NCBI GenBank assembly: GCA_019638525.1
Contig: JAHBTO010000001.1
Span: forward strand, 434,001 to 498,000
Direction: 5' to 3'
DNA from: Ferruginibacter sp.
GTDB lineage: Bacteria; Bacteroidota; Bacteroidia; Chitinophagales; Chitinophagaceae
DNA length: 64,000 bases
Shown: in pieces, positions 28,165-36,574 of the stretch
How positions within the stretch are numbered: position 1 is the stretch's first letter
Layout: every line of letters starts with the position of its first letter
The notes under the pieces: model-generated
The model's input: the letters and a program-made list of their open reading frames with translations, nothing else
What the model was told of the DNA's origin: nothing
The model's database searches: none
Made by a program: the position numbers and the translations under genes

Positions 28165-29907
28165 TTATTGCTCATTATTTTTACAATCATTTAAAAAATC
28201 TTGTATCCCCTGCACAATTTTATCTGCCACCTGTTGCTGAAACCCTTCATCCAATATTTTCATTTCGTCTTCGGGGTTACTTAAAAAAAGGGTTTCTACC
28301 AGTGCATTGGGATATTCGGTGGGGCTGTTGAGCATAAAATTAAAGCTGCCATTGTTGCCCATATCATTCAAACCCAGTTCAAGCATACGTTTATAAATTG
28401 CATGGCTTAAATTTTTAAATCCTATATAACGGTAAAATGTACTTGTACCTGTTACCGTTATAGGGTCTTCGGATGAGTTTAAATGTATGCTAACCAACAG
28501 GTCGGGTGTACTATCACGGTAAAACAAGATACGCTCTTTGTTATCAAAAAACCTTTCGGTGGTTCTTGTCATAATCACTTTGGCGCCCTGTGCCTCTAAT
28601 GCTTTTTGCAGTTTTAATGATATGGCCAGCGTAATCATTTTTTCGGATGAGCCAGTAGGCCCGCCGGCGCCGGTGTTGCTGCCGCCATGGCCTGCATCTA
28701 CAGCAATGGTTAATTTATTTAGCGATAAATCTTTGGGTTGATGCTTTACCCTTATGGTAAGTATATTGCCTTTATAATAAATGCTGTAACCCCAGTGTTG
28801 AGTATGTTTAAGTTCGATGGTGATTCTAAAAATACCATCTTCCACCTGTTCATAATAAACATTCTTTATCTCTTTTACATTTTCTAATTGCGTAATCCAG
28901 TTGGTATTATTGGTGGCACCAAAAACATCCACTACAATTCTGGATGGATTTATAATCTGAAAACCCTGGTAAGGTAATTTTACAGATAAGCCCAGTTGCA
29001 CATAATCATAAACGCTATCGCCATAAACCGTCCACCTGTTGGTTAACGATTCGGGAGTAAAAGTTCCTTTGGGTAAAAAGTCAACAGCATCATCATCAAT
29101 ATATGCAGTACGGGTTTTACTCAGCTTAACTTTATACAGTTTATCTACTTTGCCAATAATATTCAACTGCACAGCCGAATCAACATAACCTATTTTAGCG
29201 CCCCCTAACCTATCGGTTCCCAATCCAAATAAAAGATGCGAAAGCCTGCCTTTAGTTACAGCTATATTAGGTGCAAGCGGTCCAAACATGCTAATCCAGT
29301 TATTACTATTCCTGGTTACAGTTTTTCCTGTTTTATCGGTAATGCTGAACGGAATTTTACTAACCAGGAAACTATCGTTTTCTTTCACTTCATACTCGCC
29401 CTGGTAAATACCCGGCATTTTATTTTGGGGCATTTCATATAATGGAATATTTCCGTTTGCAATTACAGTACATCCTGTTAATGCTTTTACAGTAAATTTT
29501 ATCCTGTCGCCGGGCATTACAAATAAATTTCCATGAGGCAACATTTCAATACTGGCAATTTCAAGTGTTTTAACTGTGTCGGGTGGCAATGGTAATGAAT
29601 AATTATACAGCAGTTTTTTATTTGCTGATTTGCCGGGCGCATCAAATGCAATGATATTAATATCGGATTTACCAGGCTTTAAATCAAGTTCATAAGCAAA
29701 CGCACCTGTAGGATACACTTTCACTTGCTGTCCATTAATGGTAAGGTTGCAGGTTTTACATGTACTGCCTACAATATAATTTCGGGCTGTTTTAGTTTCT
29801 GTTTGTGCCTTACGGGGCTCTACTAATTTAATAAAAGGCTTTTCGGCTGTTTGTGCAGCAGAAGAATTTAACAGCAATATCAATGGCAGGGTTAAAAGAT
29901 ATTTCAT
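28165..29907 (-). CDS. N-acetylmuramoyl-L-alanine amidase with long N-terminal extension
   Basis: The 580-residue exported protein has a signal peptide (1-18). About 375 residues of beta-rich, Ig- or AMIN-like segments follow (for example PYQGFQIINPSRIVVDVFG near 313, an AMIN-type strand). The C-terminal Amidase_3 domain (about 395-570) includes zinc/catalytic motifs VDAGHGG with His407, SSEKMIT (Glu), SIHLNSS (His) and VETLFLSNPEDE (catalytic Glu). It cuts the amide bond between MurNAc and the stem peptide. The long N-terminal part probably targets the septum or cell wall (inference). The gene stands alone. Confidence 0.92.
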   Translation of the reverse strand: MKYLLTLPLILLLNSSAAQTAEKPFIKLVEPRKAQTETKTARNYIVGSTCKTCNLTINGQQVKVYPTGAFAYELDLKPGKSDINIIAFDAPGKSANKKLLYNYSLPLPPDTVKTLEIASIEMLPHGNLFVMPGDRIKFTVKALTGCTVIANGNIPLYEMPQNKMPGIYQGEYEVKENDSFLVSKIPFSITDKTGKTVTRNSNNWISMFGPLAPNIAVTKGRLSHLLFGLGTDRLGGAKIGYVDSAVQLNIIGKVDKLYKVKLSKTRTAYIDDDAVDFLPKGTFTPESLTNRWTVYGDSVYDYVQLGLSVKLPYQGFQIINPSRIVVDVFGATNNTNWITQLENVKEIKNVYYEQVEDGIFRITIELKHTQHWGYSIYYKGNILTIRVKHQPKDLSLNKLTIAVDAGHGGSNTGAGGPTGSSEKMITLAISLKLQKALEAQGAKVIMTRTTERFFDNKERILFYRDSTPDLLVSIHLNSSEDPITVTGTSTFYRYIGFKNLSHAIYKRMLELGLNDMGNNGSFNFMLNSPTEYPNALVETLFLSNPEDEMKILDEGFQQQVADKIVQGIQDFLNDCKNNEQ

Positions 29908-30008
29908 TCCCTAAGTTAAAAATAAAATGTTGGTATCATAAATATTACCTACTATGCAATTCAACTATTGTACTGCAGGTATCATCAAAATAAAAAACGA
30001 ATCCATAT

Positions 30009-30029
30009 ATTTATAATCGCATTATAAAT
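30009..30029. promoter_or_regulatory. 9-bp perfect inverted repeat just upstream of the DUF6498 gene
   Basis: ATTTATAAT and ATTATAAAT flank CGC and end 11 bases before the start codon at 30041. Position and symmetry suit a repressor operator. In AT-rich DNA the arms alone are weak evidence, but the perfect 9-bp match is notable. Confidence 0.35.
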
Positions 30030-30040
30030 GGTAGCGGCTT

Positions 30041-30640
30041 ATGATTAAAAAATATTTCTCAAATCCTTATTTTTTAATGTTACTGGCTAGTAACCTTTAT
30101 TGTATTTGGTACTTTAAAAACCACGATAATGGATTTGTAACCGTTGTATGGATATATTGGATACAAAGCGTAATCATCGGTTTTTTTAATTTTATCGACC
30201 TGCTCACTATTAAAAATTATGACCCCGGCACTGCAAAACTAAACGGGCAACCAATAACCGAAAAAAACGTAGGTTGCCTGCCCTGGTTCTTTTTGTTGCA
30301 TTACGGCTTATTTCATTTTGTTTACGGTATTTTCTTACTTATAAAATTCAGTATTTTAAAAGTAGATAAAAGTTTTTTGCTGATAGGTGTTGCTGCATTT
30401 TTAGCCGAATCGCTGGCTGGTTTTATAAGGCGTAAAACTGCCGAGCAGGAAATGAAATTTAATATAGGCAGCCTGTTTTTTTTACCTTACCTGCGCATTA
30501 TTCCTATGCACCTTATTATAATGGTGCCTGCATTTTTAGGTGTTGAGCCTTCGATAGTTTTTTTAGTACTTAAAACTATTGCCGATATTTTTTCATTTAT
30601 CCTTTACCAACGTATGTGGCAAAAAGCAAGTGGAGTATAA
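30041..30640 (+). CDS. DUF6498 membrane protein
   Basis: The 199-residue polytopic protein begins MIKKYFSNPYFLMLLASNLYCIWYF and has about five hydrophobic segments (10-25, 35-55, 85-105, 112-126 and 150-190). Between the first two lies the family-like WIYWIQSVIIGFFNFIDLL. A short polar loop with LNGQPITEKN follows. No enzymatic motif is seen. It is a single gene ended by a strong bidirectional terminator. Confidence 0.75.
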   Translation: MIKKYFSNPYFLMLLASNLYCIWYFKNHDNGFVTVVWIYWIQSVIIGFFNFIDLLTIKNYDPGTAKLNGQPITEKNVGCLPWFFLLHYGLFHFVYGIFLLIKFSILKVDKSFLLIGVAAFLAESLAGFIRRKTAEQEMKFNIGSLFFLPYLRIIPMHLIIMVPAFLGVEPSIVFLVLKTIADIFSFILYQRMWQKASGV

Positions 30641-30655
30641 AATTTTTAAAATGAA

Positions 30656-30683
30656 AAAACCTGCTTTTAATAAAGCAGGTTTT
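30656..30683. terminator. Bidirectional intrinsic terminator
   Basis: A perfect 12-bp stem (AAAACCTGCTTT / AAAGCAGGTTTT) surrounds a 4-base loop, with flanking A and T runs. It lies between the convergent stops of the DUF6498 gene and the lysine-rich protein gene. Confidence 0.85.
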
Positions 30684-30705
30684 CAACCATAAGTTAATAG
30701 TATAC

Positions 30706-31293
30706 TTACTTACGCCATAAAGGTTTTTTATTGGAGGGCATCTTTGCTTTTTTTGATTTATTGTTAAAATACAATTTTTTATGAGGGTCGCCTTTTGCTG
30801 TTGCTTTTTGATATACATGCTTATCAAATACACGTAGAGGATCTTCTTTAATAACTTTTTCAATCAGCACTTCAATAGGAATGATGGCAGGTTCGGGTAA
30901 CAGTGCATGCTGTTCGGGTGCCGGTAAAGCTGCAGGCAATGCTGGCAATACAGGTTTAGGTACCGCAACAGGTTTATTTTTAACAGCCGGTTTTTTTGTT
31001 ATTGATTTTTTTATTGATGCTTTTTTTGCAGTCGCTTTTTTTGAAACCGTTTTCTTTATTGCCACTTTTTTTACAGCAACTTTCTTTGAGGCTGTTTTTT
31101 TTGCGGCCGTTTTTTGTGATTTTGTTTTTTTAACTGCCTTCTTTTTTACTGTACCTTTTTTAGCAACCTGCTTTTTTTTTGTGGCTTTTTTAGAAATAGT
31201 TTTTTTAGCCAGCTTTTTAGCGTTTGAACTTTTTTTTGTTGTTACCTTCTTAGGTGCTGCTTTTTTTACTTTGGTCTTAATTTTTTTTGCCAT
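30706..31293 (-). CDS. Lysine/alanine-rich histone H1-like DNA-binding protein
   Basis: From the ATG at 31293 (MAKKIKTKVKKAAPKK) the protein is 195 residues; a longer reading adds a non-basic N-terminus. Residues 1 to about 105 are near-repeats of KKTxxKKAxxKK, resembling the C-terminal domain of histone H1 and bacterial HC1/AlgP-type proteins. A Pro/Ala linker (about 108-130, KPVLPALPAALPAPEQ) leads to a less biased C-terminus (IEVLIEKVIKEDPLRVFDKH). It probably binds nucleic acid non-specifically. The repeat region is prone to slippage, so length may vary between strains. The gene is alone. Confidence 0.8.
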   Translation of the reverse strand: MAKKIKTKVKKAAPKKVTTKKSSNAKKLAKKTISKKATKKKQVAKKGTVKKKAVKKTKSQKTAAKKTASKKVAVKKVAIKKTVSKKATAKKASIKKSITKKPAVKNKPVAVPKPVLPALPAALPAPEQHALLPEPAIIPIEVLIEKVIKEDPLRVFDKHVYQKATAKGDPHKKLYFNNKSKKAKMPSNKKPLWRK

Positions 31294-31402
31294 TGTTAAT
31301 ATTTTTATCTGTATTAAATGCTTTAGCCTGTTTTTATAAATATAACAAATGGGCCGCAAAAATAAAATACCACAAATTGGTTATTTGATTTGTAGCAAAC
31401 AA

Positions 31403-31425
31403 AACCCGCCTTAATACGGCGGGTT
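31403..31425 (-). terminator. Intrinsic terminator of the acyl-CoA dehydrogenase gene
   Basis: The stem AACCCGCC/GGCGGGTT has a 7-base loop and is followed on the minus strand by TTGTTT. It begins 21 bases past the acyl-CoA dehydrogenase stop. Confidence 0.75.
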
Positions 31426-31445
31426 AAAATTTTATGGAGATTTAA

Positions 31446-33239
31446 TTACCATGGGTATTTATTTTCAGTAATCAATGTATCGGCAATCCGGCGGCGGGCA
31501 TCCTTAGTATTGAAAGGTTCCATTTTTGTAAAGCGCTTTAAACCCAGCAACATCATACGTTGTTCATCGCCGCTTGCAAATGCATTAATGGCATCTTTAC
31601 CGGTTTTGTTTACTTTATCAACTGCATCGTTTAAATAACAACGCATCATATCCACCTGGTTTTGGGTTGCAGCTTCACCATGCTTATCCACCATCTTCAT
31701 CACACGCAGTAATGCACTTTCGGCTACAAATGTTTCAATAGCCATATCTGCAATATTCATCAGTATCTCCTGCTCATCCTGTATTTTCATCATCAATTTT
31801 TGTACGGCTGCACCGGCTACCATCAAAATACATTTCTTCATATTTACAATGGCTTTGCGTTCTTTGGCAAATGCAGATTCATCATCATTACCAAATTCAG
31901 GTATGCTCATCAGCTCTTTGCTTACAGCCATGGCAGGCCCCATCAGGTCAAGCTTCCCCTTCATGGCACGTTTTAAAATCATATCTACTGTAAGCAGGCG
32001 GTTAATTTCATTGGTGCCTTCGTAAATGCGGTTAATCCTGCTATCGCGATAGCCACGACTAATGCTGTACTCATCGCTAAAGCCGTTTCCTCCGTGTATT
32101 TGTACGCCTTCATCTACAGCATAATCCAGTACTTCGCTGCCATGTACTTTTAAAACGGCGCACTCTACTGCATATTCTTCGGCGGCGCCCAGCAGTGCTT
32201 CGGCAAATGTTTTTCCTTCGTTTGCCAGTTCGGTTTCTTTGTCATCAATCCATTTAGCCGTGCGGTATAAAGCGCTTTCGCTAACAAAAATGCGTATGGC
32301 CATTTCGGCAAGCTTGTATTTAATAGCACCAAAACTTGCAATAGGCACTTTAAATTGTTCACGGGTGTTAGCATATTCTACCGAATTGCTAAGCGCCCAT
32401 TTTGATGCGCCAATGGCAGCTGCGGCAAGTTTAAGCCTGCCAATGTTTAAAATATTAAAAGCAATAACATGGCCCTTTCCGGCTTCGCCTAATAAATTTT
32501 CAACAGGCACTTTACAATCCTGAAAATACAGTTGTACCGTAGAGGAGCCTTTTATTCCCATCTTATGTTCTTCGGGTCCCTGTGTAAATCCTTCCATACC
32601 ACGCTCAACAATAAACGCAGAAAATTTATCGCCGTCAATTTTTGCAAACACGGTATATACATCGGCAAAGCCGCCGTTTGTTATCCAGCATTTTTGCCCG
32701 TTTAAGATATAATGTTTTCCATCGGCGCTAAGCACAGCCGTTGTTTTTGCCCCCAATGCATCGCTGCCGCTATTTGGCTCTGTTAAGCCATAAGCGCCTT
32801 TCCATTCACCACTAGCCAGTTTAGGAATGTATTTTTGTTTTTGTGCTTCGGTACCAAAATATAAAATGGGTAATGTACCAATGCCGGTATGAGCTGCAAT
32901 AGCTACGCTAAAAGAGAAGCCCCCACCCAGGCCTTCGTTTACCAGTGTAGATGTTATAAAATCTTTTCCAAGGCCGCCCAAATTTTCGGGAATAGATGCA
33001 CCCAGCAAACCCTGCTCGCCTGCCTTTACCATCAGCGAAGGCATAAGGCCCGGTTCCATTTTATCAATACGGTCTACAATTGGTATCACTTCTGTATGCA
33101 AAAACTGCAAACACATATCCTTCACCATCTGCTGCTCTTCATTAAAATCTTCGGGTGTATAGGTATCAAATGCGTTGCTTTCTTTAATTAACCATTCGCC
33201 ACCTTTAAGCGATGTGGTAGTAGCGGTTGATGTACTCAT
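31446..33239 (-). CDS. Acyl-CoA dehydrogenase, 600-residue class with C-terminal extension
   Basis: The 597-residue FAD enzyme oxidises acyl-CoA to trans-2-enoyl-CoA in fatty acid beta-oxidation. Blocks in order are the N-terminal helical domain, AYGLTEPNSGSDALGAKTTA (flavin/substrate region, near 150), KCWITNGG, ASFGAIKYKLAEMAI, and VQIHGGNGFSDEYSISRGYRD followed by IYEGTNEINR with the catalytic Glu near 419. The extra ~170 residues at the C-terminus match VLCAD-like enzymes (the Bacteroidota 'acyl-CoA dehydrogenase family protein' of ~600 aa). It lies downstream of a MarR regulator gene on the same strand, with a gap of 46 bases. Confidence 0.94.
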   Translation of the reverse strand: MSTSTATTTSLKGGEWLIKESNAFDTYTPEDFNEEQQMVKDMCLQFLHTEVIPIVDRIDKMEPGLMPSLMVKAGEQGLLGASIPENLGGLGKDFITSTLVNEGLGGGFSFSVAIAAHTGIGTLPILYFGTEAQKQKYIPKLASGEWKGAYGLTEPNSGSDALGAKTTAVLSADGKHYILNGQKCWITNGGFADVYTVFAKIDGDKFSAFIVERGMEGFTQGPEEHKMGIKGSSTVQLYFQDCKVPVENLLGEAGKGHVIAFNILNIGRLKLAAAAIGASKWALSNSVEYANTREQFKVPIASFGAIKYKLAEMAIRIFVSESALYRTAKWIDDKETELANEGKTFAEALLGAAEEYAVECAVLKVHGSEVLDYAVDEGVQIHGGNGFSDEYSISRGYRDSRINRIYEGTNEINRLLTVDMILKRAMKGKLDLMGPAMAVSKELMSIPEFGNDDESAFAKERKAIVNMKKCILMVAGAAVQKLMMKIQDEQEILMNIADMAIETFVAESALLRVMKMVDKHGEAATQNQVDMMRCYLNDAVDKVNKTGKDAINAFASGDEQRMMLLGLKRFTKMEPFNTKDARRRIADTLITENKYPW

Positions 33240-33285
33240 GATTGTATAATTTTAAGCTTTTGAATTATTTTTTACTGATTGTTTT

Positions 33286-33726
33286 TTATTTCAGGTTTTC
33301 ATACACCATCTGCAACACTTCCTTTGCAATTTCAATTTGCCCGTTGGTTACGCCCTGCAACGATTCGTTTAAAGTGTTATTAGCAATCTCCATACTCTTT
33401 GCCTCCAACTCCCTGCCTTCGGGTGTTAACACAATCAGGTTTTTTCTCCTGTCTTCTTTTGAAGCATTTCTTTTTACCAGTTTAATACGCTCCAAGTTAT
33501 CTACAAGCCTTGTAATGCTTGGCTTATCCCTAAAAGTGGCATCACAAAGTTCCTGCTGGCTCATGCCATCTTCTTTCCATAAATGATAAAGCACACTCCA
33601 TTGCTCAATGGTAATTTCAATATTATTCTGTTTAAAATTCTTTTGCAACCGCCTTCCAATTGCGGTACTTGCTTTGCCCGTTATAAAACTGTATAACTCG
33701 CCTTTCTTAAATTGGTTGTTTGACAT
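33286..33726 (-). CDS. MarR-family transcriptional regulator
   Basis: From the ATG at 33726 the protein is 146 residues (MSNNQFKKGELYSFITGKAS); an upstream ATG at 33750 would put the start inside the -7 box. The winged helix-turn-helix includes ITIEQWSVLYHLWKEDGMSQ, then ELCDATFRDKPSITRLVDNLE and the wing VKRNASKEDRRKNLIVLTPEG, with the conserved D-R of the wing. MarR proteins repress until a phenolic or acyl ligand binds. Position just upstream of acyl-CoA dehydrogenase suggests control of fatty acid use. An 18-bp dyad overlaps its own start region. Confidence 0.93.
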   Translation of the reverse strand: MSNNQFKKGELYSFITGKASTAIGRRLQKNFKQNNIEITIEQWSVLYHLWKEDGMSQQELCDATFRDKPSITRLVDNLERIKLVKRNASKEDRRKNLIVLTPEGRELEAKSMEIANNTLNESLQGVTNGQIEIAKEVLQMVYENLK

Positions 33727-33727
33727 A

Positions 33728-33755
33728 TAGTTGTTTATGCAACTAAACAAAGGTA
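33728..33755 (-). promoter_or_regulatory. MarR promoter with overlapping dyad operator
   Basis: The dyad TAGTTG-6-CAACTA (33728-33745) lies directly before the start codon. It is 2 bases from a -7 box, TACCTTTG on the minus strand (33748-33755), so the operator would cover the transcription start. This is the classical autorepression arrangement for MarR. No clear -33 element is visible. Confidence 0.6.
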
Positions 33756-33836
33756 ATCTTTATTTTGATTTGTAAAAATTTATTTTTGTTGCATCGTGAT
33801 TGAATTTTAATGCTTTGATGACTGCATATAAACTAA

Positions 33837-33848
33837 TTGTTTATACAG
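33837..33848 (+). promoter_or_regulatory. Partial MarR-like site upstream of the glycosyltransferase gene
   Basis: TTGTTTATACAG matches the centre of the MarR dyad (TTGTTTATGCAA) at 10 of 12 positions and lies 17 bases before the divergent glycosyltransferase start. The right half is degenerate, so regulation of this side is uncertain. Confidence 0.3.
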
Positions 33849-33865
33849 CAGAACGGTAAACCATT

Positions 33866-35032
33866 ATGCAGCAGGCGCTACTTTTTATTGTTTTGATTTT
33901 TTTTGGATTGTATGCTCTTCTTATACTTTATTATTGGATGAGTTGGCGTAGTGTACCTGTGTTTAAAGCAACCGATCAAAACTCTCAATTAAAAATTTCG
34001 GTCATCATCCCTGCCCGCAACGAAGAAAAAAATATTGCTGCCTGTCTTGATTCAATAAATCATCAAACATATAATAATAATTTATTTGAAGTAATGGTTG
34101 TTGATGACCATTCAACAGATAATACAGCAACTATTGTTAATAATCATCCATTACAAAACCTTAAGATCATTGCGTTAAATGATTTTGTAAGCGATGAAAT
34201 AAATTCGTACAAAAAGAAAGCGATAGAAGTTGCCATTGCACAATCAACCGCCGGGCTTATTGTAACAACAGATGCCGATTGCATTGTGCCGGCAAAATGG
34301 TTAGAGACAATAGCTGCATTTTACAATCAATACCAGCCACAGTTTATAGCCGCACCTGTTAGCATCAACTGTAGTTTTAATTTCATTGAGATGTTCCAGG
34401 CACTTGATTTTGCCATGCTGCAGGGCATCACCGCCGCATCGGTACATAAAAAAATACACAGTATGTGCAATGGCGCAAACCTTGCCTATACCAAAAAAGC
34501 ATTTACCGAAGTAGGCGGATTTAAAGGCATTGATACAATTGCCAGTGGCGACGATATGCTGCTGATGCATAAAATTTATAAACAGCATCCCGGTAAAGTA
34601 ATGTTTTTAAAAAGCCCCGATGTTATTGTACAAACAGAACCGGTGCATACACTAAAAGAATTTTTTAACCAGCGCATTCGCTGGGCAAGCAAGGCTGGTA
34701 AGTACGATGATAAAAGAATATTTGCCGTGTTGTTGTTGGTGTACCTGGTAAACTTTTTTTTACTTGCAATGCCGGTAGTGGCTGCATTTGCCAAAGTATA
34801 TTTTATAATTGCAAACCTTAGTTTGTCCATGTGGGAACTATGGTTATGGCTGTTGCTTTTAAAAACTTTAGTGGAACTGGTTTTTCTATACCCTGTAGCA
34901 ATATTTTTTGGTAAACAGAAATTACTTTGGTTGTTCCCAATAATGCAGCCTTTTCATATTTTATATACCGTTATTGCCGGCTGGTTGGGAACATTTGGGA
35001 AATATAACTGGAAGGGACGAAACATAAAATAA
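33866..35032 (+). CDS. Glycosyltransferase family 2, membrane-anchored
   Basis: The 388-residue protein has an N-terminal helix (5-24), then a GT-A domain. Nucleotide-sugar motifs are VIIPARNEEKNIAACLDSI (near 49), VMVVDDHSTDNTA (near 77) and the DxD-type TTDADCIVP (near 134). The acceptor/catalytic region follows, with SGDDMLL and the processive-type Q-RIRW in FNQRIRWASK. Three or four C-terminal helices (285-375) complete a chain like those that make or modify surface polysaccharides or carotenoid/lipid glycosides. It is followed 10 bases later by mqo, an unexpected partner; donor and acceptor are unknown. Confidence 0.9.
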   Translation: MQQALLFIVLIFFGLYALLILYYWMSWRSVPVFKATDQNSQLKISVIIPARNEEKNIAACLDSINHQTYNNNLFEVMVVDDHSTDNTATIVNNHPLQNLKIIALNDFVSDEINSYKKKAIEVAIAQSTAGLIVTTDADCIVPAKWLETIAAFYNQYQPQFIAAPVSINCSFNFIEMFQALDFAMLQGITAASVHKKIHSMCNGANLAYTKKAFTEVGGFKGIDTIASGDDMLLMHKIYKQHPGKVMFLKSPDVIVQTEPVHTLKEFFNQRIRWASKAGKYDDKRIFAVLLLVYLVNFFLLAMPVVAAFAKVYFIIANLSLSMWELWLWLLLLKTLVELVFLYPVAIFFGKQKLLWLFPIMQPFHILYTVIAGWLGTFGKYNWKGRNIK

Positions 35033-35042
35033 CCTCAGCAAT

Positions 35043-36551
35043 ATGAATTTTAACGAACCCGGTAAATCGGATATTATTTTAATTGGCGCCGGTATCATGA
35101 GCGCTACATTGGGCATATTTTTAAAAGAGCTAATCCCACAATCGTCTATCATTATTTTTGAACGAATGCACAAAGCGGCTGAAGAAAGCAGCGATGCCTG
35201 GAACAATGCAGGCACCGGCCACTCGGCATTTTGCGAATTGAATTATACCGTTGAAAAAGAAGATGGAACAGTTGATATATCCAAAGCAATAAAAATTGCA
35301 TCGCAGTTCGAAATGTCGAAACAGTTTTGGGCCTACCTGGTACAACAGAAATATATTAGTAATCCGCAAAGTTTTATAAACCATGTACCGCATATCAGTT
35401 TTGTATGGGGAGAAGAAAATGCAGCATTTTTAAAGAAGCGTTACGAGGCACTCATAAAAAATAAATTATTTGATGGCATGTTATATTCAGATGATGCCGT
35501 TGTTTTAAAAGAGTGGATGCCATTGATTATGGAAGGGAGGGATGATAAAGAAAAACTGGCTGCCACAAAAATGAGTATTGGTACCGATGTAAATTTTGGC
35601 GCATTAACCGATGCCATGTTTGCACACCTGCAAACCTTACCCGATGTAACACTTTATTTAAACCACGAAGTGAGGGATTTAAAAAAGAAAGACGATGGTA
35701 ACTGGGAAGTGGAGGTAGAAAATTTATTAACTAACAATACAATAAAAGCCTTTTCAGATTTTGTTTTCGTAGGTGCTGGTGGTGGCGCTTTGCCCCTATT
35801 AGAAAAATCGGATATTGCAGAAGGCGAAGGTTATGCCGGATTTCCCATTAGCGGGCAGTGGCTCAGGTGCCGCAATGAAAATATTATTCAACAACATGCT
35901 GCAAAAGTATATGGCAAAGCTTCAATAGGCGCCCCGCCCATGAGTGTTCCGCATTTAGATACAAGGATTATTGATGGCAAAAAAGAATTACTATTTGGCC
36001 CCTTTGCCGGTTTTAGTACAAAATTTTTAAAAAACGGATCTTATTTTGACTTACCAAAAAGTATAGAGTGGCATAATATGGTACCTATGTTAGCTGCAGG
36101 CTGGCATAATTTACCATTGACAAAATATTTAATTCAGCAGGTTACCCAATCAGATGAAGACCGGTTAGATGCTTTGAAAGCCTATTATCCTCTTGCCAAA
36201 ATGGAAGATTGGGAGTTGGTAATTGCCGGGCAGCGTGTGCAGGTAATAAAAAAAGATGAAGAAACCGGGGGTAAGCTTGAATTTGGAACCGAACTTGTTT
36301 GCGCTGCTGATGGCTCGCTGGCAGCATTGCTGGGAGCATCGCCCGGTGCATCAACCGCTGTAGCCATAATGCTAAACCTTTTACAAAAATGTTTTCCCAA
36401 AAATTATCAAACAGACGATTGGCAGTTAAAATTAAAAACCATGATACCAACTTTTGGAAAGCTGTGGGATGAATATGATTTACTTTGTACCGAAATAAGG
36501 GAGTGGACCAATGATATACTGCATATTGATACATCATTACAACATTCTTAA
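35043..36551 (+). CDS. mqo: Malate:quinone oxidoreductase
   Basis: The 502-residue peripheral membrane flavoprotein oxidises malate to oxaloacetate and passes electrons to quinone. The FAD-binding motif ILIGAGIMSATLGIFLKEL starts near residue 12, followed by EESSDAWNNAGTGHSAFCELNYT, a strongly conserved Mqo block (near 46-68). FVFVGAGGGALPLLEKS (near 241) and PISGQWLRC (near 272) are also typical. It would feed electrons into menaquinone, which this organism makes through MqnC, and on to the oxidase encoded at the window's end. It is the second gene of a three-gene run. Confidence 0.96.
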   Translation: MNFNEPGKSDIILIGAGIMSATLGIFLKELIPQSSIIIFERMHKAAEESSDAWNNAGTGHSAFCELNYTVEKEDGTVDISKAIKIASQFEMSKQFWAYLVQQKYISNPQSFINHVPHISFVWGEENAAFLKKRYEALIKNKLFDGMLYSDDAVVLKEWMPLIMEGRDDKEKLAATKMSIGTDVNFGALTDAMFAHLQTLPDVTLYLNHEVRDLKKKDDGNWEVEVENLLTNNTIKAFSDFVFVGAGGGALPLLEKSDIAEGEGYAGFPISGQWLRCRNENIIQQHAAKVYGKASIGAPPMSVPHLDTRIIDGKKELLFGPFAGFSTKFLKNGSYFDLPKSIEWHNMVPMLAAGWHNLPLTKYLIQQVTQSDEDRLDALKAYYPLAKMEDWELVIAGQRVQVIKKDEETGGKLEFGTELVCAADGSLAALLGASPGASTAVAIMLNLLQKCFPKNYQTDDWQLKLKTMIPTFGKLWDEYDLLCTEIREWTNDILHIDTSLQHS

Positions 36552-36574
36552 AGGGTTTCAGTAATTTACATTAC

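Noticed and set aside
30881..31339. Plus-strand open frame of 152 codons, very rich in Phe
   Set aside because: It is the exact complement of the lysine-rich repeat gene (AAA/AAG read as TTT/CTT) and has no independent start signal or family resemblance.
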